Of a stretch of DNA of 64,000 nt, positions 23,692-32,171 are shown in pieces; position 1 is the stretch's first letter; each line of letters starts with the position of its first letter. The DNA comes from Micromonospora citrea (GTDB lineage: Bacteria; Actinomycetota; Actinomycetes; Mycobacteriales; Micromonosporaceae). The stretch is from NCBI RefSeq assembly GCF_900090315.1, contig NZ_FMHZ01000002.1:4558501-4622500 (forward strand), given 5' to 3'. The position numbers and the translations under genes are program-made. Below the pieces are notes generated by a model, which saw only the letters and a program-made list of their open reading frames with translations, searched no databases and was not told the origin of the DNA.

Positions 23692-24102
23692 TCAGTAGCC
23701 GGAGGCGCGCCGGGTCAGCAGCGAGATGGTGGCCCGGCCGTCGGCGGCGCTCGCGGAGGCCGAGGTGGTCAGCGCGGTGAGCACCTTCCACGCGAAGGAC
23801 GACTCCGCCGGCAGCGTGGCGCCCCGGACCGTCGGCACCGTCACCTCGACGGTGAGCGCGTCGTCGGTGACCGCGAACCGGCAGTCGAGCTCGGCGTCGC
23901 GGGTGGCGATGGCGAGCAGCATCGCGCACGCCTCGTCCACGGCGATGCGCAGGTCCTCGATCTCGTCGAGGGCGAACTGTAGCCGCGCCGCGAGCCCGGC
24001 GGTGGCGGTACGCAGCACCCCGAGGTAGCCCCCGTCCGCGGGCACGGTGAGGTGCACGACGTCGTCGTCGATCGTCGGCTGCCCGGTCAGTTGAGTCACC
24101 AC
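23692..24102 (-). CDS. RsbW-like anti-sigma ATP-binding protein (GHKL)
   Basis: 136 aa, a lone histidine-kinase-like ATPase. The N-box region reads ARLQFALDEIEDLRIAVDEACAMLLAIA, as in RsbW/SpoIIAB anti-sigma kinases, which sequester SigB/SigF-type sigma factors. The C-terminal part FAWKVLTALTTSASASAADGRATISLLTRR lines up with the G2 region, although a clear G-box glycine motif is missing. No sigma gene is adjacent. GTG start; two in-frame GTGs in a row. Confidence 0.7.
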   Translation of the reverse strand: MVTQLTGQPTIDDDVVHLTVPADGGYLGVLRTATAGLAARLQFALDEIEDLRIAVDEACAMLLAIATRDAELDCRFAVTDDALTVEVTVPTVRGATLPAESSFAWKVLTALTTSASASAADGRATISLLTRRASGY

Positions 24103-24123
24103 TCATCCCCCCGGTCGGGGACT

Positions 24124-24705
24124 CTACCCGCTCGGCCGGACCGACGTGTGGGGGCCGCCACGTGCCTGCGCCGCCAGGTCGGCCAGCGCGTCCCCGCTGA
24201 GCCGGTACGGCACCCACTCGGAGATCTGCCGCGCCCCGATGGCGGCGTAGAAGCCGGCGGCCGGGTTCCAGTCGATCATCGACCACTCCAGCCGCCGGTA
24301 GCCCCGCTCGACGCAGATCGCGGCGAGGGTGGCCAGCAGCCGCCCCGCCCCGGTGCCCCGGGCGGCCGGCCGGACGTAGAGGTCCTCCAGGTGGATGCCG
24401 TGCACGCCGGCCCAGGTGGAGAAGTTGAGGAACCACAGCGCGAACCCCAGCGGCCGGTCGTCCGCGTCGACGGCCACGTGGCCGTACAGCGCCGGGGCCG
24501 GGTCACGGCCGCTGCCGTTCGGCGCGTCCGGCGCCGCGTCGCGGGCCGGGGCGGTCCCGAACAGGGCGGCGGTGAGCTGCTCCTCGGTGAGGTGGCACTG
24601 GTCGGGTGCGCGTTCGTACTCCGCCAGCTCGTGCACCATGGCGACGACGGCCGGCACGTCCTCGGGACGTGCCGGCCGGATCGTCGGCGGACCGGTGAGG
24701 GTCAC
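24124..24705 (-). CDS. GNAT acetyltransferase translationally coupled to sodN
   Basis: 193 aa. Motif A is LEDLYVRPAARGTGAGRLLATLAAICVERGYRRLEW, close to polyamine (SSAT-like) acetyltransferases (LxDLYV, RGTGAG, WNxPAxxFY-like WNPAAGFYAAIG). An Ala/Pro-rich insert (GTAPARDAAPDAPNGSGRDPAP) splits the N-terminal half. Its GTG overlaps the sodN stop (GTGA). Coupling of a GNAT to Ni-SOD is noteworthy, but the substrate is unknown. Confidence 0.83.
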   Translation of the reverse strand: MTLTGPPTIRPARPEDVPAVVAMVHELAEYERAPDQCHLTEEQLTAALFGTAPARDAAPDAPNGSGRDPAPALYGHVAVDADDRPLGFALWFLNFSTWAGVHGIHLEDLYVRPAARGTGAGRLLATLAAICVERGYRRLEWSMIDWNPAAGFYAAIGARQISEWVPYRLSGDALADLAAQARGGPHTSVRPSG

Positions 24706-25106
24706 GCCTTCTTGGTCTCCCAGAAGATCTTCGAGATCTCGTCGATCTTCTGCAGCAGCTCGTCGGCCTTGGACGGGTCGGTGCCGCCCTTCGCGCCGGC
24801 GGCGCCGGCCAGCTTGGTGGCCTCGTTGAACAGCTGGTGCAGGTGCGGGTACTTCTCGAAGTGGGCCGGCTTGAAGTAGTCGGTCCAGAGCACCCACAGG
24901 TGGTGCTTCACCAGGTCGGCGCGCTGCTCCTTGATGAGGATCGCGCGGGTGCGGAACTCGGGGTCGGTGTTGGCCTGGTACTTCTCGCAGATCGCCTTCA
25001 CCGACTCGGCCTCGATCCGGGCCTGCGCCGGGTCGTAGACGCCGCACGGCAGGTCGCAGTGGGCGCTGGCGGTCACGCGGGGCGTAAGGATGCGCGGAAG
25101 TCGCAT
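24702..25106 (-). CDS. sodN: Nickel superoxide dismutase (SodN) with propeptide
   Basis: 134 aa. The N-terminal propeptide MRLPRILTPRVTASA is followed by the mature nickel hook HCDLPCGVYDP: His1, Cys2 and Cys6 bind nickel after processing. The rest is the four-helix bundle of Ni-SOD (ESVKAICEKYQANTDPEFRTRAILIKEQRADLVKHHLWVLWTDYFKP). GGAGGAT lies 6 nt before the ATG at 25106. The protease SodX needed for processing is divergent from it, a conserved arrangement. Cytosolic superoxide defence. Confidence 0.96.
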   Translation of the reverse strand: MRLPRILTPRVTASAHCDLPCGVYDPAQARIEAESVKAICEKYQANTDPEFRTRAILIKEQRADLVKHHLWVLWTDYFKPAHFEKYPHLHQLFNEATKLAGAAGAKGGTDPSKADELLQKIDEISKIFWETKKA

Positions 25107-25191
25107 CGGGATCCTCCATGGGAAGTTTGCGATGATCCAACACGACATTACTCCTGGAGGCGCGCCGCGAGGCCGGGTGGAGGTGAAACCC

Positions 25192-25542
25192 GTGGAGGCC
25201 GATCACCCGGCCGGAGCACCCCGGCTGCGCTGGCCCCTGACCGCCGTGCTGGTCACCGGACCGTCCATGTCGCCGACGCTGCGGCACGGCGACGCGGTGC
25301 TGGTCCGCCCCGGCGGGCGGGCCGTCCGCCCCGGCGACGTCGTGGTCGCGGTGTTCCGCAGCCGCCCCGACCTGCTCGTGGTCAAGCGCGCGGTCCGCGC
25401 CCAGGACGGCGGCTGGTGGCTGACCGGGGACAACGACCTGGTCACCGACGACTCTCGGGCGTACGGGGTGGCGGACGTGCGGGGGCGGGTGGTGGCGCGC
25501 TACTGGCCCCGCCCGGGACGGGTCCGGCCGCGTCGGTTATGA
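25192..25542 (+). CDS. sodX: Nickel-type SOD maturation protease SodX (S26 signal-peptidase-like)
   Basis: 116 aa. The S26/S24 catalytic Ser lies in VTGPSMSPTLRHGDAVLVRPG and the general-base Lys in LLVVKRAVR; TGDNDLVTDDSR is the third box (GDN). It removes the SodN propeptide to expose His1. The GTG at 25192 has GGAGGT with 7-nt spacing, better than the upstream ATG at 25132. It is divergent from sodN; the 85-nt gap between the two starts (25107-25191) contains both promoters, but I saw no clear nickel-regulator (Nur) box. Confidence 0.9.
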   Translation: MEADHPAGAPRLRWPLTAVLVTGPSMSPTLRHGDAVLVRPGGRAVRPGDVVVAVFRSRPDLLVVKRAVRAQDGGWWLTGDNDLVTDDSRAYGVADVRGRVVARYWPRPGRVRPRRL

Positions 25543-25683
25543 CCCTGCTCACATCGGCGTCCCGGCGGCGACACTATGCTCGGGTACGTGCCCGGGTGAC
25601 CCCCGCACCGCGTGTCGCCGCCCGACGCCTCAACCCGCGCCCGCGCCGGCCGCTCCGTCTGCTCGACAGATCCTGGAGTCACC

Positions 25684-26859
25684 ATGTCATCGTCCACCGT
25701 GGACCCCGCTGATCCCGTCTTCCGGCTGCACCGGGGCGGCAAGATGGCCGTCGCCTCGACCGTCCCGCTGACCAGCCGGGAGGACCTCTCCCTCGCGTAC
25801 ACCCCGGGTGTGGCCCGGGTGTGCGAGGCGATCGCCGCCGACCCGAGCCTCGCCGACGACTACACCTGGGCGTCGCACACCGTCGCGGTCGTCACCGACG
25901 GCTCGGCCGTACTCGGGCTGGGCAACATCGGCCCGCGCGCGGCGCTGCCGGTGATGGAGGGCAAGGCGGTGCTGTTCAAGCAGTTCGCCGGGGTCGACGC
26001 CGTGCCGGTCTGCCTGGACACGCAGGACGTGGACGAGATCGTCGCGGTGGTGCGGGCGCTGGCGCCGTCCTTCGGCGGGATCAACCTGGAGGACATCAGC
26101 GCCCCGCGCTGCTTCGAGGTGGAGCGCCGGCTCGACGAGGCCCTCGACATCCCCGTCTTCCACGACGACCAGCACGGCACCGCGATCGTGGTGCTCGCCG
26201 CGCTGCGCAACGCCGCCACGCTGCTCAACCGCAAGCTCGGCGACCTGCGGGTGACCGTCAGCGGAGCCGGCGCGGCCGGCGTGGCGGTGACGAAGATGCT
26301 GGTCGCGGGGGGCGTCAACCCCGACCAGGTGGTGGTCTGCGACTCCAAGGGCATCATCGGCCGACACCGGGAGGGGCTGACCGGCACCAAGGCCGAGCTG
26401 GCCGCCAGCACCAACGCCGACGGCCGCGAGGGCGACGTCACCGAGGCGCTGCGCGGCGCCGACGTGCTGATCGGCGTCTCCGGCGGGCAGATCCCGGAGC
26501 GGGCGGTGGCCGGCATGGCCTCCGGCGGCATCGTCTTCGCCCTGGCCAACCCGACGCCCGAGGTGCACCCCGAGGTCGCCGCCCGGCACGTGGCGGTCGT
26601 CGCCACCGGCCGCAGCGACTACCCCAACCAGATCAACAACGTGCTGGCGTTCCCGGGCGTGTTCCGGGGCGCGCTGGACGCCCGGGCCACCCGGATCACC
26701 GACGGGATGAAGGTGGCCGCCGCCGACGCCATCGCCGGCGTGGTGGCCGAGTCGCTCACCGCCGAGGCGATCGTGCCGTCCCCGCTCGACCCCCGGGTCG
26801 CCCCCGCGGTGGCCGAGGCGGTCGCCGAGGCCGCCCGACGCGACGGCGTCACCCGCTGA
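25684..26859 (+). CDS. NAD(P)-dependent malic enzyme
   Basis: 391 aa, the short bacterial malic enzyme without the C-terminal phosphotransacetylase-like domain. Signatures include SLAYTPGVARVCEAIA, LFKQFAGVDAVPVCLDT, INLEDISAPRCFEVERRL, FHDDQHGTAIVVLAAL (metal-binding D-D), VSGAGAAGVAVTKML (nucleotide-binding GAGAAG) and GRSDYPNQINNVLAFPG. It decarboxylates malate to pyruvate. It ends in a strong symmetrical terminator. Confidence 0.94.
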   Translation: MSSSTVDPADPVFRLHRGGKMAVASTVPLTSREDLSLAYTPGVARVCEAIAADPSLADDYTWASHTVAVVTDGSAVLGLGNIGPRAALPVMEGKAVLFKQFAGVDAVPVCLDTQDVDEIVAVVRALAPSFGGINLEDISAPRCFEVERRLDEALDIPVFHDDQHGTAIVVLAALRNAATLLNRKLGDLRVTVSGAGAAGVAVTKMLVAGGVNPDQVVVCDSKGIIGRHREGLTGTKAELAASTNADGREGDVTEALRGADVLIGVSGGQIPERAVAGMASGGIVFALANPTPEVHPEVAARHVAVVATGRSDYPNQINNVLAFPGVFRGALDARATRITDGMKVAAADAIAGVVAESLTAEAIVPSPLDPRVAPAVAEAVAEAARRDGVTR

Positions 26860-26862
26860 GCC

Positions 26863-26908
26863 GGGAGGGGCCCTTCCTGTCACCCGGGTGACAGGAAGGG
26901 CCCTTCCC
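26863..26908. terminator. 46-bp near-perfect palindromic terminator after malic enzyme
   Basis: Arms 26863-26885 and 26886-26908 match at 22 of 23 positions with no spacer (centre CACCC/GGGTG). GGGCCC blocks near the base are typical of intergenic palindromes I recall from Micromonospora genomes. Confidence 0.8.
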
Positions 26909-26943
26909 GCGCCGGGGCACTTCTTAACGACCGCTCAGCTTGT

Positions 26944-26949
26944 TACCGT
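26944..26949 (+). promoter_or_regulatory. Leaderless -10 (TACCGT) of the quinone-oxidoreductase gene
   Basis: TACCGT, 7 nt before the ATG at 26957, with TTCTTA 17 nt upstream as a possible -35. Confidence 0.55.
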
Positions 26950-26956
26950 GCCGATC

Positions 26957-27910
26957 ATGCGTGCCGCCTTCGCCACCCGATTCGACGACGCCAACCCGCT
27001 CGCCGCGCTCACCGTCGGCGAGCGGCCCGAGCCGACCCACCCCGCCGACGACTGGGTGACCGTGCAGGTGCGGGCCAGCTCCCTCAACCACCACGACCTC
27101 TGGTCGCTGCGCGGGGTCGGGCTGCGCGCGGAGCAGCTGCCGATGATCCTCGGCTGCGACGCCGTCGCGGTCGACCCGGACGGCAACGAGGTCGTCGTCT
27201 ATCCCGTGGTCGCCACCCCGGGCGACCCGCGCGGCGTCTCCATCCTCTCCGAGCACTTCCCCGGCACGCTGGCCGAGCGGGTCGCCGTACCCCGGTCGAA
27301 CCTGCTGGCCCTGCCGGCGGGCCTGACGGCCACGGACGCGGCGTGCCTGCCGACCGCCTGGTTGACCGCGTGGCGGATGTTGACCACCAAGGGCCGGGTC
27401 GACGAGGCCGACGCCGTGCTGGTGCAGGGCGCCGGCGGGGGCGTGGCCACCGCGGCCGTCGCGCTCGCCGCCGCGATGGGCAAGCGGGTGTACGCGACCA
27501 GCCGCGACGCCGCCAAACGGGAGCGGATCGCCGAGCTGGGCGCCACCGCCGTCGAGCCCGGCGCCCGGCTGCCGGAACGCGTCGACGTCGTCATCGAGAC
27601 GGTCGGGGCGGCGACCTTCGACCACTCGCTGAAGTCCGCCGCGCCGATGGCCCGGATCGTGGTGTCCGGGGCCACCGCCGGGCACGAGCCGAAGGTGAAC
27701 CTGCGCCGGGTCTTCGCCATGCAGCTGGAGATCCTGGGCACCTCGATGGGCACCCCCGACGAACTGGCCGCCCTGCTCGCGTTCTGCGCCGAGCGGAGCG
27801 TGCGTCCGGTGGTGGACACCGTGGTCCCGTTCAGCAGGGTCGCCGACGCCTTCGCCCGCCTGCACTCCGGCGACGTCTTCGGCAAGGTCGTCGTCGACCA
27901 CACCGCCTGA
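26957..27910 (+). CDS. Zinc-less alcohol dehydrogenase / quinone oxidoreductase (MDR family)
   Basis: 317 aa. The N-terminal GroES-like domain has SSLNHHDLWSLRGVG and PMILGCDAVAV; the Rossmann domain has VLVQGAGGGVATAAVALAAAMGKRVYATSRD (GAGGGV). The structural zinc cysteines of true alcohol dehydrogenases are absent, which fits NADPH:quinone/enone reductases. The start is set by the leaderless -10. Substrate unknown. Confidence 0.88.
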   Translation: MRAAFATRFDDANPLAALTVGERPEPTHPADDWVTVQVRASSLNHHDLWSLRGVGLRAEQLPMILGCDAVAVDPDGNEVVVYPVVATPGDPRGVSILSEHFPGTLAERVAVPRSNLLALPAGLTATDAACLPTAWLTAWRMLTTKGRVDEADAVLVQGAGGGVATAAVALAAAMGKRVYATSRDAAKRERIAELGATAVEPGARLPERVDVVIETVGAATFDHSLKSAAPMARIVVSGATAGHEPKVNLRRVFAMQLEILGTSMGTPDELAALLAFCAERSVRPVVDTVVPFSRVADAFARLHSGDVFGKVVVDHTA

Positions 27911-27940
27911 CGCCGCCTTCCGCACCGCGCGCCGCCCGCG

Positions 27941-27980
27941 TCGCGTCGCGTCGCGTCGCGTCGCGTCGCGTCGCGTCGCG
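27941..27980. repeat. Pentanucleotide tandem repeat (TCGCG)8
   Basis: Eight exact tandem copies of TCGCG followed by degenerate copies. It lies 30 nt after the oxidoreductase stop. Prone to slippage; no coding role on either strand. Confidence 0.9.
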
Positions 27981-28030
27981 CCTCGCGTCGCACTCCGCAC
28001 GCGTCGCGCTTGGGGCGGGGCGGGATCGCG

Positions 28031-28073
28031 CTCTTTCGCGGAAAGAGTGGCCTCCCCGCGTCGGGAGGCCACT
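28031..28073. terminator. Double hairpin between convergent genes
   Basis: Hairpin 1: CTCTTTC (28031-28037) with GAAAGAG (28041-28047), loop GCG. Hairpin 2: 28046-28056 with 28063-28073 (11 bp, 6-nt loop). They share two bases, so only one can form fully. Likely bidirectional termination. Confidence 0.65.
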
Positions 28074-28218
28074 ATTTCCGGGTAGTTGTGGGGTCGTTGC
28101 GGGCAGCGGCATCACCGGGTCACCGATGCCCGAGAGGGCCGACCTGGTGCTGCGCCGCGTCGACGCCGCCGACCGGGTGGCCGGGGCCGGCGGCTCCGGG
28201 GAAGGGCGAGGGCGCCGG

Positions 28219-29190
28219 TCAGAGGCGGTTGTCGAGGGTGGCGATGTCGTCGCGGGCGGCGTCGGTGGGAATGCGGCCCTTGGCGGCCTCGTCGCCGTAG
28301 AGGGACCAGCGCAGGAACTCGACGGTGGTGTCCGAGACCACCCGCAGCGCGGTGCCGTCGCTGAGCAGGGCCCGGCCGTGGTCGCCCTTCGGCAGGCTCA
28401 GCATGGCCTTCGGCCAGGGCACCTTGTCGTAGGCGGCCCGCCCGGCGGCGTACTCGACCACCTCGTCGGCCTCGCCGTGCACGAAGAGCTGCGGGGCGGC
28501 GGCGCCCGCGAAGGCGGTGCCGACGCCGAGCGCGGTGCCGGCGAAGACCACGCCCGCGTCCAGCCGCTCGTCCCGGCCGGCCGTGAAGAGGCCGATCGTG
28601 GTCACCCCACCCGCCGAGTGCCCGGCCGCCGCCACCCGGTCGGTGGCCAGCCGGCCGCGCAGCGGGTCGCCGGCCTCGGCGTCGAGGGCGAGCACCCGGG
28701 TCAGCGCGTACGACACGTCGGCGGGCTGGTTGAGCACGTCCAGCACGTTGCCGTCGCCGCCCCGGGCCGTGTGCGGGAAGGTCGGCGCGGCCACCACGAA
28801 CCCGGCCGCCGTCCAGCGGGTGAGCAGCGTCTCGTAGTCGGCCGGTCGTCCGTTCAGCCCGTGGCTGAACATCACGACGGGAAACCTGCCCTCGGCCGCC
28901 GCCGCCGACCGCTGCGGCTGCCCGCCGGCTTTCCCGGCCGCCGGGTACCACACGGTCACCGGCAGCGGCCGGTCCCCGTCGCGGTTCAGCTTCAGCTGCC
29001 GTACGCCGACGGCGAAGGCCTTGTCGGGCGCGGTGCCGGCGGGTACCCGCGGGGTGGGGACGGCTGCCTGCGGGGGAGCGGTCGGCTGCGGCGCCGCCTG
29101 CGGGGCCGGCCCGGCGTCGCGGGAGCAGCCGACCAGGCCGGCGGCGAGCAGAGCGGTGGCGAGCAGGGCGGGGGTGACACGACGCGGCAT
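28219..29190 (-). CDS. Secreted lipoprotein alpha/beta hydrolase (PAF-acetylhydrolase/cutinase-like), paralogue 1
   Basis: 323 aa. The signal peptide MPRRVTPALLATALLAAGLVGC ends in a lipobox (LVGC), so the protein should be lipid-anchored outside the membrane. A Pro/Ala-rich linker follows. Catalytic motifs: VVMFSHGLNGRPADYETLL (oxyanion hole), AAAGHSAGGVTTIGLF (Ser in GHSAGG), FVHGEADEVV (acid) and LPKGDHGRALL (His). The ATG at 29190 has CACAAT 7 nt upstream (leaderless -10, first base off consensus). It is a paralogue of the protein at 35253-36143. Substrate probably an ester or lipid. Confidence 0.85.
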   Translation of the reverse strand: MPRRVTPALLATALLAAGLVGCSRDAGPAPQAAPQPTAPPQAAVPTPRVPAGTAPDKAFAVGVRQLKLNRDGDRPLPVTVWYPAAGKAGGQPQRSAAAAEGRFPVVMFSHGLNGRPADYETLLTRWTAAGFVVAAPTFPHTARGGDGNVLDVLNQPADVSYALTRVLALDAEAGDPLRGRLATDRVAAAGHSAGGVTTIGLFTAGRDERLDAGVVFAGTALGVGTAFAGAAAPQLFVHGEADEVVEYAAGRAAYDKVPWPKAMLSLPKGDHGRALLSDGTALRVVSDTTVEFLRWSLYGDEAAKGRIPTDAARDDIATLDNRL

Positions 29191-29197
29191 GGAACCG

Positions 29198-29203
29198 ATT
29201 GTG
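29198..29203 (-). promoter_or_regulatory. Leaderless -10 (CACAAT) of lipoprotein hydrolase 1
   Basis: CACAAT on the minus strand, 7 nt before the ATG at 29190; first base deviates from TANNNT. Confidence 0.35.
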
Positions 29204-29262
29204 CCTCGCGGCGTGCCGCCACCCTCCGCTGATCGACCGGTGTGCTCGCCGTCCCCGGCCCC

Positions 29263-29328
29263 CATGATCGGTTGACGCCGACCCGGGCGGACGCGCTCCC
29301 AGGCCCGGCGGAGCGTCAACCGGTCATG
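29263..29328. repeat. 16-bp inverted repeat, 34-nt loop
   Basis: 29263-29278 and 29313-29328 are complementary at 15 of 16 positions (CATGATCGGTTGACGC and its partner). The right arm runs over the stop of the nucleotidyltransferase gene. It resembles a terminator or a dispersed palindrome; a related TGATCATGAAGTTG arm occurs at 39822-39835. Confidence 0.6.
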
Positions 29329-29857
29329 AACGCCCCTCCGGGACCCCGGCGGCGCGGAGGCGGGCCAGGTCGGCGGCGTCCTTCGCCCGCCGGGGTCGGT
29401 CCGGCATCCAGACGGGGAACATCTCCTTGAACTCGACCTGAGCGGCGACCGAGATCATCGGGACGGTCAGCGGGCCGATCCGACCGGGCGGGCCGGCCAG
29501 CATCCGGTCGGGCAGCGCCGTGCCCGCCCACGGTCCGGCGCCCACCACGACCCGCCCGGCCGCGTCCCGCGCCAGGTACGCGACGCTCACCTCGACGTCG
29601 TCGCGGAGCAGGTCGAGTTGCAGGTCGACGGGCATCGCCGGGTCGGGACGCCAACCGCGGGCGTGGAGCAGCCCGGCCAGCCGCCGCGCGTCGGCGGCCC
29701 AGCAGTACCAGTCGACGTCGACGTGCGGCCGGGTCACCTCGCCGAGGTGGAAGTCCATCGCCCAGCCGCCCCGCAGCCACACCTCGACGCCCGCCGCCGA
29801 CGCCGCCTCGGCCAGCTCGGCGATGCTGCCCAGTTGCCGCCTCGCCAGATCGTCCAT
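29324..29857 (-). CDS. Nucleotidyltransferase-fold protein (lincosamide/aminoglycoside nucleotidyltransferase-like)
   Basis: 177 aa. The fold signature is VEVWLRGGWAMDFHLGEVTRPHVDVDWYCW: a GGWAMD turn followed by a DVDW pair of acidic residues for metal binding, as in ANT(2'')/LinB-type enzymes. A real resistance function cannot be claimed; many chromosomal homologues have unknown substrates. The start is supported by TACGTT 6 nt before the ATG (29869-29864). It lies downstream of the ABC permease with its own promoter. Confidence 0.72.
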   Translation of the reverse strand: MDDLARRQLGSIAELAEAASAAGVEVWLRGGWAMDFHLGEVTRPHVDVDWYCWAADARRLAGLLHARGWRPDPAMPVDLQLDLLRDDVEVSVAYLARDAAGRVVVGAGPWAGTALPDRMLAGPPGRIGPLTVPMISVAAQVEFKEMFPVWMPDRPRRAKDAADLARLRAAGVPEGRS

Positions 29858-29879
29858 CCCGCCAACGTAACGGCGCCGC

Positions 29880-32171
29880 CTACTCGTTGTGCAGCACCGT
29901 GGCGATGGTGAGCCGGGCGGCCGACCGCGCCGGCACGAACGCGCCGAGCACGGCGATCGCGACGCCCGCCAGACCCAGTCCGACCAGCTGGGGCGCGTGC
30001 CAGACGTCCTTCATCGACTCGGGGAACGAGACGATGCCGACGTTGTCGACGAGCAGCCGGTGCGCGGCGATGCCGAGGGGGATCCCGAGCAGCCCGGCGA
30101 TCACGCCCAGCGCCGTCACGGACGTCAGGGTCATGGCCACGACCTGGCGCGGGGTCATCCCGATGGACTTCAGCACGCCGAGGTCCCGACGCCGTTCCCG
30201 GGTGGTGAGCAGCACGGTGTTGAACACGCCGAGCGCGGCCACGCTGCTCAGCAGCACGGTGAACACGGTGGCGAAGCCGACCACGGTGGTGGTGACGGCG
30301 TCGCCGGAGCCGAACACCGACGGGTGCAGACCGGGATCGGCCGCGCTGACCGCTTCGGCGTAGGCGTGGGCGTCGACGCCGGGTGCGAGCGTGACGGTGT
30401 ACTCGACGGCCGGGGTGCCCGGGGCGAGGTCGGCCAGGCTCTCCCAGGTGGCTTCCACCGCGCGCGGGTTGCCCGCCACGAGTTCGCCGACGATCGTCGC
30501 GGAGGTCAGCCGGCCGTCGACGGTGAGGGTGATCCGGTCACCGAGCGCGAGCCCGCGCTGGACGAGGAACGCCGGCCCGGCGGCGACCTGGCCGGGCCCG
30601 TCGGGCCAGTGTCCGGCGACGACCCGGGAGGCGGCGGTCTGCGGTCGCCCCCGGTAGACGTCGACGAAGACGGGCTGCGGGTAGCCGACGATTCCGGCCC
30701 GGACGAAGGTGCGGGCGGTCACCTCGCGCGCGCCGGGCAGCGCGCGCAGCAGCGCCTCGATCTGGGCGTCCCCGAGTTCGGTCGGTGTCCCGCGGTTGTC
30801 GGGGTTGCCGGCCTGCACACCGACGCGGGCGCCGTCCCCGGCGTCGCCGTAGGCGATCATGGTGGCGCTCAGCCCGGTGGCCAGCGTGACGGTGGCCACC
30901 CCGAGCAGGATCGTCGCCATGGTCATCGCGGTGCGGCCGGGGCGCGCGAACGGCTGGCCCAGGCCGAGGCAGACCGGGCGGGGCAGCCGGGTGCCGCTGA
31001 GCCAGCGCTGGGTCCGCAGGCCGCGCGCGGTGCGCGGCGCGCTGCCGGCGCTGATCGCCCGCGCCGCGGGGAGTCGGCGGGCGCGCAGCGCGGGGATCAG
31101 CGCGGCGGCCGCGACGAGGGCGGGCATGCCCACCAGGGACACGACCGGCACCCAGGAGCCGACGGCGATGGTGGCGGTGCCGGTCTCGATGCCGGAGAAC
31201 GCGACCGCCAGGATCGGCCGGGCCGCCAGGCTGCCGAGCAGCGTGCCGAGCAGGCAGCCGACGAGGGCGGGTACGGAGACCATCGCGAGGTAGACGGCGG
31301 TCACCTGGTCGGGGGTGAAGCCGAGGGCCTTGAGCACGCCGATGTGCCGGTACCCGGAGACGACCGCGCCGCTGACCACGTTGCCGACGATCAGGACGGA
31401 CACCAGCAGACCCAGTACGCCGAACACGGTCATGAACGGCAGGAAGGCGTCGGCCTGCGCCGAGAACGCCCGCTTGAGGTCGAGGTGCGACTGCGCGGTC
31501 GCCAGGGCGTCGTCGGGCAGCCCGGCGGTGACCGCGGCCAGGCCGGTGCCCGCCTCGCGGTCTGTCGTGGCCGCGTGGAAGCGGTACAGCATCTGCCAGG
31601 CGGTCGGCCGTAACGCGGCGACCTGCTCCGGCGTCACCCACCCGCCGGCCGACCTGCTCATGCTGCTGGCGAAGCCGACCACGGTCAGCGGCGGGCCGCC
31701 GCCGACGTCCAGCCGGGTGCCCAGCGCGTCGGGGTGCCCGCCGTGCGGCATGTCGATGACGATCTCGCCGGGCGCGCTGGCCCACCGTCCGGCCAGGATC
31801 TCGATGTTGTCGACCGGGCCGGCGGAGTCGGCGCGACCCACCACGGTCAGCGGCCCGGCCGAGCGGCCGAGCCAGTCCTCGCGGACGTGCACGACGGTCT
31901 GGCCGAACGGTCCGGCGGCGGCCCGGACCTCCGGCTGCCGGGCGGTCCGGGCCAACCGTGGCCCGGTCACCTTCGCGGCGTCGAAGGAGGCGACCAGATG
32001 CGCGCCCCGCTGCCGGGCGAAGGACTTGTCGAACGGCGACGAGGCGGCGTCGAGCAACCCCAGGGTGATGACGGTCGCGGTGGTGGCGGCCAGGACGACG
32101 AGGCCGATGACGAAGGTCTGGAGCCGGCGGCGCCTGACGGCGGCGCGGGAGGATCGCCACACGGCCCTCAT
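29880..32171 (-). CDS. FtsX/MacB-like ABC transporter permease
   Basis: 763 aa. N-terminal helix FVIGLVVLAATTATVITLGLL, a large extracytoplasmic MacB-PCD-like domain, then two FtsX domains each with about three helices (FMTVFGVLGLLVSVLIVGNVVSGAVVSGYRHIGVLKALGFTPDQV and TVFTVLLSSVAALGVFNTVLLTTRERRRDLGVLKSIGMTPRQV). The duplicated E/H-x-GVLK-x-G coupling helix identifies the family. Its ATG overlaps the ATPase stop (ATGA). Probably exports or extracts lipids or peptides; the neighbouring two-component system suggests envelope-stress or antibiotic sensing. Confidence 0.9.
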   Translation of the reverse strand: MRAVWRSSRAAVRRRRLQTFVIGLVVLAATTATVITLGLLDAASSPFDKSFARQRGAHLVASFDAAKVTGPRLARTARQPEVRAAAGPFGQTVVHVREDWLGRSAGPLTVVGRADSAGPVDNIEILAGRWASAPGEIVIDMPHGGHPDALGTRLDVGGGPPLTVVGFASSMSRSAGGWVTPEQVAALRPTAWQMLYRFHAATTDREAGTGLAAVTAGLPDDALATAQSHLDLKRAFSAQADAFLPFMTVFGVLGLLVSVLIVGNVVSGAVVSGYRHIGVLKALGFTPDQVTAVYLAMVSVPALVGCLLGTLLGSLAARPILAVAFSGIETGTATIAVGSWVPVVSLVGMPALVAAAALIPALRARRLPAARAISAGSAPRTARGLRTQRWLSGTRLPRPVCLGLGQPFARPGRTAMTMATILLGVATVTLATGLSATMIAYGDAGDGARVGVQAGNPDNRGTPTELGDAQIEALLRALPGAREVTARTFVRAGIVGYPQPVFVDVYRGRPQTAASRVVAGHWPDGPGQVAAGPAFLVQRGLALGDRITLTVDGRLTSATIVGELVAGNPRAVEATWESLADLAPGTPAVEYTVTLAPGVDAHAYAEAVSAADPGLHPSVFGSGDAVTTTVVGFATVFTVLLSSVAALGVFNTVLLTTRERRRDLGVLKSIGMTPRQVVAMTLTSVTALGVIAGLLGIPLGIAAHRLLVDNVGIVSFPESMKDVWHAPQLVGLGLAGVAIAVLGAFVPARSAARLTIATVLHNE

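Larger units (their letters stand above)
27911..28218. other. 308-nt convergent intergenic region
   Basis: Lies between the oxidoreductase (+) and the lipoprotein hydrolase (-). It contains a pentanucleotide repeat (27941-27980), two overlapping hairpins (28031-28073) and otherwise GC-rich sequence without a credible gene. Confidence 0.6.

Noticed and set aside
25107..25191. Nur (nickel) operator between sodN and sodX
   Set aside because: TTGC-type half-sites are present but not in the right spacing.
29324..29857. Antibiotic-resistance nucleotidyltransferase
   Set aside because: Fold-level similarity only; no evidence for a drug substrate.
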